Below, one piece after another: positions 55,254 to 64,000 of a stretch of DNA of 64,000 nt (its first letter is position 1; each line of letters begins with the position of its first letter). The position numbers were made by a program, and so were the translations under genes. The stretch comes from Isoetes taiwanensis (taxonomy: Eukaryota; Streptophyta; Lycopodiopsida; Isoetales; Isoetaceae). A model generated the notes under the pieces. It saw only the letters and a program-made list of their open reading frames with translations. It was not told where the DNA came from and did no database searches. Location: the NCBI GenBank assembly GCA_021234155.1, contig JAJEKV010000017.1:8995525-9059524 (forward strand). Reading direction: 5' to 3'.

Positions 55254-57044
55254 TCATAAACGAGATGAGAGGTAGTTTCATCAAATGTAACTAAAGGAGT
55301 GTTTATTACAGTTTAGAATATCATCCACTGTCATGTTTGAACCAGCGTAAAGTCCGAAAAACTCCATGTGCTTTGACTTTAACATCACAACACAGAAAAA
55401 ACTCTTTGTCCACAAACACATCCTGTATTTTCTTTGGTTCAAGATGATATTTAAGACGCTCGGTTTATTACATGATGATTCTCCCTAGAATCACTTTTTG
55501 TAGTTGTTCTGGTACGGAGTGTCTGTCCGTTGGTATCGCGCATTATAAGAGTGAAGATAAATCTAGAAAAATGGAACAAACTAGTATTGAATTACAATAA
55601 CAGAAATATACAAAGGAATAAATACATAAAAGTTCAAAAAATCAATAAGCCATCAGCCACAATGTACAGAATCATAGTTTGGCTATTTCCACTAAGATTT
55701 TGCCTGTAGCATGTCGTTCAGAACACTTTGTCCATGCTTCCTCAAGGTCTGCTAAGGTGTACTTGGAATCAACTATCGTTTTCAATTTACCATCTTTGAT
55801 TAAGTCCATTAGAATTTTAAGATCCTTGCTATTTGGTGACCAGAAATAAGGTAGCAACTTTTGCTTTGCCAAGGTAAGGAACATAAGACCACTCCTCATG
55901 ATTGCACCTAAAGTAGCAGTAAGATCGACCACTACTGCTCTTCTAGCAAGAACATGCTGAAATGTAGACCAAGGAATCCCTGTTGCGCAGTGAATGACGA
56001 CATTAAATTTGCAACTCGAAGGGCTCTTTAATGCAATCCCTTCTGGAGTCTTGTAGTCTAGCACTTCATCAGCACCTAGGCTTTTGATTAACTCAACATT
56101 CCGTGCCCCACATGTGGCTGTTACATGAGCACCAGCAAGTTTTGCTAGCTGCATAGAGTACCATTATAAGTTAGGTATCAAATGTGTAAATTTGTAATAT
56201 TCATGAACATTATAAGACCTAATAATATTTTCAACCACTGGATTTACTCATGGATTCAAATGCATATATAATTTCTATACTCAGATGGAGCTCATGATGG
56301 AGCTTCTACAAGGTACGGAATAAAAGGAATGTTGCAACAAATCTACTTTGTTTACCAACTTTGCTCCAAGCTGTGGATGTTAACAAAACAGTAGTAGCTT
56401 GCCGTATGTCTTGTATTTTCGATACACACCAGAGAATGATTTCACCACAGATAGTTAACAAATTGATCTACTCCGAGCTAATATGTGTCTCCTAAAATGC
56501 ATACCGTCCACTTCATTATTAACACTATCACATTGACAAATAGCTTAAGCATCCTTGTTGTGTTCACTATGAGGCAAAACTCTAAAAAGAAGAAATTTAC
56601 CTTAAATGTTCTAGGAAGGATGATAGGATTCTGATTCCCACATATATTCCCCGAGATCCGCTTCTATTAAAGATGTGTACCTACATGCGTAAAAACTCAC
56701 AATGAGAACCAAAGTCGTCCTTTTTCCCGCAGACGATGGCAACAATGTGACTAGCAACAAGACAACATCACAAAGGCATCTTCCTCGCACCTCCTCGCAT
56801 TGCATCACATAGTTTTCTTTTAAACAATGAATGCTTTTGAATAATGTGCCATAGAGATTTATTCCCTTAACTTATAATTAAAGATGGAAATGAGAAAGCA
56901 AAAGGAGACCCCGTTATAAAGATAAACAATGGCCTTGCATAGCAGCTATGTGTGGCCAACCCTTAAGGTCCAAAAATGCAAAGATCATCATTTTCCAATG
57001 CAGACCGACATGCTTTTTAAGCATTCATCAATGAATCGATCTTA
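55254..57044 (+). repeat. 1.79 kb duplicated segment, copy B
   Basis: Direct repeat of 35666-37437. Here the oxidoreductase exon is intact, so this is closer to the original. Copy B has a short extra piece (AATATTTTCAACCACT near 56222) that copy A lacks. Confidence 0.9.
55672..56148 (-). CDS. Last exon of a quinone oxidoreductase / zinc-type alcohol dehydrogenase-like gene (ceQORH type)
   Basis: Minus strand. After a good acceptor (CTCTATGCAG) the exon reads LAKLAGAHVTATCGARNVEL, SLGADEVLDYKTPEG, VIHCATGIPW, GLMFLTLAKQKLLPYFWSPN and YTLADLEEAWTKCSERHATG, ending KILVEIAKL and TGA at 55672. This is the nucleotide-binding second half and C-terminus of medium-chain dehydrogenase/reductases, closest by eye to plant chloroplast-envelope quinone oxidoreductase homologues, which use NADPH to reduce electrophilic carbonyls or quinones. 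The exon is intact, but I cannot find the upstream exons (catalytic half) between here and 59 kb on this strand, so the copy may be an orphan exon. Confidence 0.75.
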   Translation of the reverse strand, partial: LAKLAGAHVTATCGARNVELIKSLGADEVLDYKTPEGIALKSPSSCKFNVVIHCATGIPWSTFQHVLARRAVVVDLTATLGAIMRSGLMFLTLAKQKLLPYFWSPNSKDLKILMDLIKDGKLKTIVDSKYTLADLEEAWTKCSERHATGKILVEIAKL

Positions 57045-57442
57045 GGCAAAAAACCGACATACACCTATGACTACTTGCATGATGCAGCCCGAGACGAGAA
57101 TCAAACCTATGCCCTTTCCTTTGCATGTAGCTATACAAAAAAAATCTACGTTCTGTACCAACTTGCAAAAAGTGCCTGTGGACTCACATGGATTTTCCTT
57201 CCACAATCTCCACAGTTTCGGTGAAGGCATCTTTTGGAATACTTGCAAAGTCTCATAGCCGTAAACAATGGCAATAATAATATGGTAAAGAGAAACTTTG
57301 ATTTACAATAGCATTTAATATTTGCAGAGAAATAATTCAACAAGAGGAGCCCCTTCTAAAGGTTGCCTAGTTCCAACCTATCCACAATCTTCAATAAGAG
57401 ACATCGAAACTAATGCTTTCAATAATACCGCCATTTGATCTT

Positions 57443-57830
57443 CTAATCGACACTCACGCCTTCAACCTTGCTATTCCAACACTCGGCCACATCAAACACT
57501 TGTCGCTTCAATGCCAACTCACGACTCTTTCCCTTAACGCCAAATACTTCCACTAAGGTATCCCGCTTATATTTGGAGCCTTTTGTCCACAAGGTGAACG
57601 TAGCCTTCGCCAAACCAATCGTGGTTATGGCTTTTCTATCTCTGATCTCCCACTCTTGAAGTTTAGAGGCATCTACCGGTTTTGCTTCTGGGCCATCAAT
57701 TATGCTACAAGTTCCGTCTCTCATTAAATTAATTGAAGCGTTATCGATCGCACCAACAAACCTAAAACCGAAATTGTTGGGCCAAATGGACGGGCATGGA
57801 AATGCAGAGAACACCAAAACAGACCGAAAC
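57443..57830 (-). pseudogene. Ty1/Copia gag N-terminal fragment
   Basis: Minus-strand frame with NLMRDGTCSIIDGPEAKPVD, WEIRDRKAITTIGLA and DTLVEVFGVKGKSRELALKR, resembling the start of Copia gag (W-x-x-KD-x-KA...I-x-L, then W-x-TL-x-x-xF, then LKRQLFxxK). Part of the region between these blocks is out of register, and no zinc knuckle, protease or polymerase follows. It starts and ends abruptly. A small dead scrap. Confidence 0.55.
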
Positions 57831-59552
57831 GCATTTAACAGGGAAGAAAACTTCGTTAGAAAATATTACTGACAGAAAGAGAACCCATAAGGTAGAAAAT
57901 GCCAAATAAAACACATATTTACAAAATTTGATTAGCCATGGAAAGCTTTGTTCGAGAGGCCTCCACCAAGCATGACCATGGCAGTGCAAGCCGATTAAGC
58001 AGTCGGTCATGTCCCGGCAAGAAACCTAGCAAAGCAGTCAACAGAGAGACTACAACAGATCCAACAAGAAATCCTATGACCATAGCAGCTTACCCAAAAT
58101 CCGTCCCTGGTACAGGCATCAGCGGACGACGGGCTTGGACCCTGAGAGATCTGCCGACCACATCCCCACCCTCCGCCAAGCTCGTGTAAAATCCACGCCG
58201 TCTAAGTGTATTGAGGGGTCCCTCAAATCCCAAAATTCCACAGCCGTCGATGACGAATATGCTACAATATTCTTCAATCTCGGCCCTCTATCCGTCTTGC
58301 CCCATACTCCCCAAGGGTTGCCCTACGGGCAACCCAAAAAAAAAGTAAAACACAACAATGCATAGATTGAACGTGTATGAGCCTCCTATGCGCCTCGAAA
58401 ACCTCTCTTTGTGGAAAATTTCTTAGCCCCCACACTTCAAATCTCAATGGCGCAATGCTTACTTAGCACTAGCGTGGGCGTGGGGATGACAATGGATCGT
58501 GACCGGTCTGTGTCACGTTAAATGGACTGACAATTTAGCAATGGCTACCTTAGTTAACTTCCACTAGTGGGATTTGGGCCTAAATGGTACACGTCCAAGT
58601 TGTGCCCCACTAAGGTTTACGCTAAATTCATTCATGCAATCGCCCAATTTTTGAAGTGAGGTGGCCGAATTGAACTTTTGGTGGCGAATGATGACATGGC
58701 ATTGTGTGACAACCCATGCGTGTCCCTTCTTGCCACTAATGCAATGCGGCCTTGGTGTACAATTTTAATGATTACCACTTACCAGTCACAATAACCTAAA
58801 GAATTACAACACTGGAGCTATTCAAGGTGTAAAGGTCCCAGCCAAATCATGTGGGATCCTAGATCAAATTTTGATTTCAAATTTCAGCCCTGACGCATGG
58901 CCAAAAAATGTAGCCCTGCCGCACGAGGACGTGCTAGTAGTTAGCTTAAAAGCGTATTTTGCTTGAAAGTGAGAGCATTTGGTATCCGACGTACACGAGG
59001 CCACTGATGATTATAATTGGTGGGGGAGTAGTACTACATGTTTTTTTCCGGTGGCTAAAACAAGTTAGGGAAAACATTCCGGAGTGCAGAATGTCTTGCA
59101 TTTAGCTTCACTACCTCCAAATGTAGCATTCCGACAAATTGCAGGATAGTGGCACGGACGTCCTTATGTTCTCGTGAAAGCAAGGGCAACAGATATGCGC
59201 CAACTCCAGATGCAACACAGCATTAGGATTGCCGGATCAATAAATCTTCTGATCCGCAACATCTCTCAAAGGCTCATATGCGGCATTTTGTGAGAATACC
59301 ATGAATTTTGATCCTTTTGCTTGAATTCTGCGAGATTTTGATCTATTGCTTGCTTGTGCTGGAGCCCAGGGATCGTTGTAGGTAGGCGACAAGAACTTGG
59401 CGTCCTGCTTGCTCTTTTGTAATGATAATCTGTATAAGATGGATCTAATCTGCAGAGTCTTGTTTCTGTTTAGAGTTTCAAAATGCTCCTCATTTTTTGT
59501 TATAGCAAGAATACGGCGAAAAATTTTCTAACCATTCTGCTGCAGTGCAAAG
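57831..59552. other. Intergenic, then likely 5' region of the meiosis gene
   Basis: 57.83-58.4 kb is GC-richer and may be the rest of the Copia element, with no LTR found. 58.4-59.2 kb shows no gene. 59.34-59.55 kb has pyrimidine-rich text and a strong acceptor (TCTGCTGCAG at 59544) nine bases before the ATG of the next gene, suggesting a 5' untranslated intron. A hairpin with an A run lies at 58315-58344. Confidence 0.4.
58315..58344 (+). repeat. 9 bp perfect hairpin followed by A run
   Basis: GGGTTGCCC, loop TAC, GGGCAACCC, then nine A. It resembles the 3' end of a small retroposon or, read on the other strand, a terminator-like structure; neither is supported by other signals. Confidence 0.6.
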
Positions 59553-62500
59553 ATGGCCGAAATCGGTGCAAAGGACCAGTGGCTGAGCCCGATTATGAGC
59601 CAAAAAGATGGGAAAAACATGTACACAGCTTGCCGGACGAGGCATGGCTTGCGTTTATCGACTGGTAGATGAGTCTTTACTCTCAACGATGACATGTGAC
59701 TCTTACTTTCCGATCCCTTAAATTTCATGCTCGTTTTATTATAGGCGATCATGTATACTTGCTTCCGGCAGATCCGTCCATAGATCTTTTTATTGCTAAA
59801 ATTGAAAGCATGTACCAAGACGTTAACAGCAAAAAGATGCTTCATGTTCGCTGGTAAAGAACAATCCTTCTTTTATGATTCTGATTTCTGAGTTATTATT
59901 AGATAGATCAGATAATCTTTGTTCGTGCTCATGAATGAGCCGTGTTTCGACTGGATATTAAGCTTAAGATTTCTGACCTTATGCATAGTATGTTTTGAGT
60001 CGTGAGTCTCTTATAACGTAAAGGATGAGCCCGGAGAGGACCCGGTTTCTTGAGTATGGGCTTTTTTCTTTTGATTTTTGAAATTTCATATAACCAGGTA
60101 CTATCGATCGAAAGAACTTCGTCACGAACCACCTTCTGATCCACTGGATAATGAAATATATTGTATCCCTTTGTTATTCTATCCGATTCACGATGTTTGC
60201 CCAATATATGTCTATTCCTTAAGTTACATCGGAAAAAGACACGGATTACTTCGACTGTCAACCAATCGATTCCGTTTATGGTCATTGTAAAGTGCTTACA
60301 AAGAAGGAATACTGTGAGCTAACTGCAAGGTAAAGCTTAGTTTTTGTTCGTGAAACGACGCAGCATTTTCAAACTCCCGCCTTGTTTGTTTGTTCGTTGC
60401 TCAGAAGCGGCCCAAAACTAACGGAGGCAGTTTATATCTGCGCATTTGCTTACTCTGGAGATAAGGGCACGTTCACAGTTCTGCAGGGCGCATCGGAAGA
60501 TTCACCAAAGCAGCTTATTCAGGTTGGTACCTTTCATGTGGAAAAGACGAACTAATCGCCGTCGTCGATGAGACTTTTAAGATACTTTAAACATGTTTTG
60601 TATTAGGTCTTGTTAGAAATCGAAAAATGTATTCCACTAGAAGCTGTTCCTTCGTCTTGGCAGTCGGATCGGCCGGTACAATCGCTTTTCTTCCTTACTT
60701 AACATGTTTGTACTCGGTTCATATTCATAGATATTGATTGCAATCGGCAGGAATGGATCTTAAGTACCAAGTCCTCTACCACACCAGAGCAGATTGCAAA
60801 GGCATTGCTAGCTCTAGAAGAGGGTATGCATCTATTCCATGATAAGCGGCCCAATACGACAAGCTGCTGGAGAAAATCGATCAACGAGATCCACTCTTTC
60901 GAAGCGGTATAGTTAAACTTATCGTCTTTTTTCATAGGATTCGCTAAATGCTTACACAAAATTATTCAACAGCTAGCGAAGCACGTCAGGTACTTCAAAA
61001 ACTGGATTTTCCAGAAGCTGAGTATTCTGCCGCAATCTTGTGAGAAGAAGAGAAAGCGCCAAGACCGGACGGGGATCCAACAATGTTACGAAGTAGAGTC
61101 GAGGAAATCGAGCGTTAGGCAAGTCAATCGTGAAATGGGTAAGCCAAATTATGAACAACATGGCCTCCAATAATTTGGCTAAATGGAGATCCTGAATTCA
61201 AATGTTTGAACAGACCGGATACTTCCTGGTTGCTTTTATGAAGTAAATCATACAAATTTGCCACTGCAGTATCCCCACCAGATGAAGGCTATCCGAGTTC
61301 TCCAGGTATTGCACTTTTATATTTATGAGCAATGTTATATACCTGGAGCAGTAACATATGGAACTTGCATTTTGGTAGGTTGTAGAGAAAACGAGGTCGC
61401 ATATGACTGTCAAGTTCCCGGGTATGGTCTCCTTGAAATCATTCTTCAAACCCAGTGCATCGCCAAATAAAGGAACCTTAATGGGTTCAAGACCCGAGTT
61501 AGACGAGGAATTTGTAATGGACCTACAGGTTGCAGGACAGATTATACTTCGTCAAATTTCGTGCACGGAATACCTCCATCAAGGCCACCTTAAGGAATTT
61601 TGGCTGGTCAAACAAGCCAGTTTGATGGAGTCTACATACGATACTGTAGACAATAGAAATTTTGAACTGGAGTGTAAGAATGAGAAAGTTGCATCCGATG
61701 TTGAGAATTCCCCAAAGAGCAGTAGTAGAGATGGCCCTTTGCTTCGTGCCTGTGGTTTGACACCTGATACCAATACGAGGTTCTTTCTTGATTCCGTGGG
61801 CAAAGATACTCGTGAACATTCTTCTATTGATGGGAATGCTACACCAAAGTATAATGGTTCCTTGGAACTTACAGACTTCTTTGAGGAAGCTGCAGAAACC
61901 TTAGCCCAATTTAATAATTCTAATTCCGCTTCTTTGAACCTTGAAGATGACGCTGGTGAAGAGCCAATACGGTGGGGAAAACGGAAGAAAGTAAGCAATA
62001 TGAACAGAATTCGAGGACACGTCGAATCTGCAAACTGTTACGAGGGTGCTAGCGGCAGTCTTGTTAAGACAAACAAGGCCGACGATCAAACTGCAGGATA
62101 TAAGGCTTATGATATTCAAAACATAAGTATTTTGAAGCTTCCCAAAGATATGCAGGGAAGATGGTCGAGTGAAAGGTTTGTTATTAAAACATTTATCCTA
62201 AAGAATGCAGGGCTGTTAATGAACTTATTAAAGCTATTTACAGATACAAAGCAGCTCAGCTGAAGCTTCTAGATATCATGCACGAACGTGGAGCATCCCC
62301 AGGGAAGCCTATTTTGAGACCTTCTTTAAGAGAAGAAGCTCGAAAACATATTGGCGATACTGGCCTACTTGATCATTTGCTGAAACACATGACTGATACT
62401 GTTATCTGTAACGGGGAAAGATTTAGACGTCGCCATAATTCTGAAGGAGCTATGGAATACTGGCTCGAAGATGCAAAATTGCTCGAAATAAGAAAGATGG

Positions 62501-64000
62501 CGGGGGTGAATGATCCCTTTTGGATTCCACCACCAGGATGGAAACCGGGGGATGAGGTGCCTGAAATGGGAGGATATATCTGTAAGGGCATGTCTCCTTC
62601 GGAAGCAGCAGAGATGCAGGAACTAAAGATAGAGATACAGGATTTGAAGAGGTAAACCCTTTCATTGTTTGACCACATGGCATATTCTAATCGTTTGTTT
62701 TTGTCACTTTGAAATAGGGAGATTCAGCAGCTATCAAGGAATCCAGAAGACTACTTAAAAGATCAGATAGAGGTTAGAGTTCTTGTTTTTTGAAATATAT
62801 GCTACATTTTGCTGACGCATCATTACTGGCAGACCATAAGAGAAATGAAAAACGAGATCGCTAGCATTAGAGATATGCAACAAGACTTATCAACGCAATT
62901 CCAGACCACATCAAGCATGGTAAATCTTATTAACACATTGACTAATGTTTGGAATTGTGCGATAGGCTCCTAATCGCTTTTCTGACAGAAGAATACTGGA
63001 TTGCAAAACGTGAGAGACAAAAGTGCAACTCAAGTGGAAAGCTCGGACACAAGGCATGAGTTGGAAAGGTGTGGGAAAAGTTGCATCCGTTTCTGCTTTA
63101 AACCAATATTAAGCTTAGTTCCTGTTTTCATATGCCACGTAAAACATTTTTCCAGTAATTATTCAATGATATGTCAACGTCTGGATAAATTGGAGTCATA
63201 TACACTGGCAATAGAGGTAAGGCAAATTTTATGTCCTTTTATATATGGGTAAATATGTAATCCTTCACGATGCTAAGTTAGGTCACGAAGACAAACGTCG
63301 AAATCCAATTCTCTAATTTGTGGAAGGCCATCATGTCTATGGAAGTAAGTAGCAAAAGAAGCAATTGAGCAACTATTACAAAAGTTTACTGTTGACACAG
63401 TTCAGTCCGTTTTGCAGGAGAAATTCGCTTGTATGGTAAATACAGTAGGAACGCTTCAAGCTAGATTGACTACGAATGCAGAGAATAATCCCTACCCTAC
63501 TTCCTGCTCTATACCTGTTGTCAGCCCCAAAACTCCTGGAATGTGTGAAGGAGAGACTGTCAATCATAGACAGCAATCTGTAAATCCTGTTTCGGCGAGT
63601 AGCACAAATGATGCCATGAGCCCAGATCAACTGAGAACTTCGAGTCCATCAGAAGTTGAGGGGGAGTTATGGAGGAATATTAGCAATTCTACATCCCAAG
63701 ATCAGAAGAATATAAGATCTATCCAAAATTCCTTAACAGCAAATCAGTCAGCCATGTCCGAGCAGCAACATGGATTCAAAGTCTGCAGGCCTCCAGGAAG
63801 TTTTGTGTGGCCAAGTATGGCAAAGACGAGACCATTTGACAGCACCGCTTTCAGGGTTGAAGATGTGTTATCCTCTCATCTTTATGCTGCGGAAGTAGCA
63901 GATGTTACCTCGCGTGCTTCTGTAGATGGTTTTATGAACAACATTTTGTCGAAGCAGCAATTTAGCCAGTCAAACAACAATGATAACCAACAGGGCGCGA
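59553..64000 (+). CDS. BAH domain fused to AMEIOTIC1/SWITCH1/DYAD meiosis protein (3' end beyond window)
   Basis: Exons: 59553-59664, 59745-59853, 60098-60162, 60224-60329, 60405-60522, 60751-60906, 60973-61138, 61214-61305, 61379-62175, 62211-62651, 62718-62772, 62833-62919, 62989-63068, 63156-63216, 63282-63344, 63418 to the edge. All joins are GT-AG and keep one frame (about 1030 residues so far). Residues about 37-135 are a BAH domain (GDHVYLLPAD, HVRWYYRSKE, NEIYFTSEKD, VYGHCKVLTK). Residues about 278-720 are the AM1 family: GCFYEVNHTNLPLQYPHQMK, VKFPGMVSLKSFF, LDEEFVMDLQ, GDTGLLDHLLKHMTDTV, ERFRRRHNSEGAMEYWLE, DPFWIPPPGWKPGDE. Coiled-coil-like exons follow, then GFKVCRPPGSFVWPSM. In Arabidopsis, maize and rice this family is needed for entry into meiosis, sister-chromatid cohesion and early prophase. 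The start ATG (AAAGATGG) is the only one in frame with the BAH. Oddity: the 35-base intron at 62176-62210. Confidence 0.88.
59745..60329 (+). other. BAH domain exons of the fusion gene
   Basis: Three exons carry the domain. The order (GDxVYL, AKIESMYQD, WYYR, NEIY, DCQPIDSVYGHCKV) and spacing match BAH domains of plant chromatin readers such as EBS/SHL, which bind methylated histone tails. There is no PHD finger after it. The following exon (60405-60522) reads AVYICAFAYSGDKGTFTVLQ, like the strand pair after BAH in that group. Confidence 0.8.

Noticed and set aside
57938-58365. Plus-strand proteins at 57938-58365
   Set aside because: Serine/proline-rich open frames with no motif, start context or splice support; probably chance frames in GC-richer DNA next to the Copia scrap.
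60832-61043. Alternative splice ending the BAH protein early (reading ASEARQVLQKLDFPEAEYSA then stop)
   Set aside because: Possible as an isoform, but the donor at 60906 keeps one frame into the AM1 exons, and the next exon border also fits that frame exactly.
1-64000. CRISPR arrays, operons, riboswitches, bacterial promoters
   Set aside because: Spliced genes and eukaryotic transposons show a plant nuclear genome; tandem repeats here have no regular spacer pattern.

Overview
The window is nuclear DNA of a land plant. It is AT-rich and dense in transposons. Host genes have many short GT-AG introns, and the one well preserved gene (59.55 kb to the right edge, + strand) belongs to the plant-only AMEIOTIC1/SWITCH1/DYAD meiosis family. 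Remnants of two other plant genes are present: a TauE/SafE transporter and a chloroplast-envelope-type quinone oxidoreductase. A seed-free plant (fern, lycophyte or bryophyte) seems likeliest because of the unusual architecture of the meiosis gene and the Helentron-type element, but the species cannot be fixed from sequence alone.

Layout. 0-9.4 kb: a decayed PIF/Harbinger transposase, a dispersed ~230 bp repeat, a degenerate 408 bp tandem repeat and 3' exons of a TauE/SafE gene that lacks its middle exon. 9.4-14.05 kb: a LINE whose single reading frame is broken only by stop codons, then a second LINE with the inverted structure of twin priming and a 15 bp target-site duplication. 14.1-17.9 kb: minisatellite-like repeats, an LTR with a tRNA-Met primer-binding site, tandem 145/146 bp duplications and a perfect 17 bp hairpin. 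17.9-28.6 kb: a GC-richer block, all on the minus strand. From its 3' side it holds an LTR, a polypurine tract, a chromodomain-bearing Ty3/gypsy gag-pol, a decayed unknown protein behind a clear TATA box, two near-identical hairpins, and a decayed long protein ending in a histone H3 fold. 28.6-35.3 kb: decayed hAT, LINE and Harbinger remnants and a possible small gene.

35.7-57.0 kb is one nested structure. A ~1.8 kb quinone-oxidoreductase segment occurs as direct copies on both sides, and a 92 bp inverted repeat (37.94 and 55.15 kb) bounds ~17.3 kb between them. Inside are two near-identical copies of a Helentron/Helitron2-type rolling-circle transposon separated by a LINE. Copy 1 is truncated; copy 2 carries a cysteine-rich N-terminal region, Rep, helicase and a C-terminal endonuclease/exonuclease/phosphatase domain. 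The N-terminus has four tandem ~50-residue repeats that look like an undescribed DNA-binding module. 57.4-57.8 kb holds a Copia gag scrap. 59.55-64.0 kb holds a 16-exon gene that joins a BAH chromatin-reader domain to the AM1/SWI1/DYAD domain in one frame.

Most notable: the H3-fold protein beside a chromovirus; the BAH-AM1/DYAD fusion; the Helentron with tandem N-terminal repeats and an endonuclease; the twin-primed LINE; and the inverted-repeat-bounded 17 kb block between duplicated gene fragments. All domain calls are from motif recognition by eye, without database searches.
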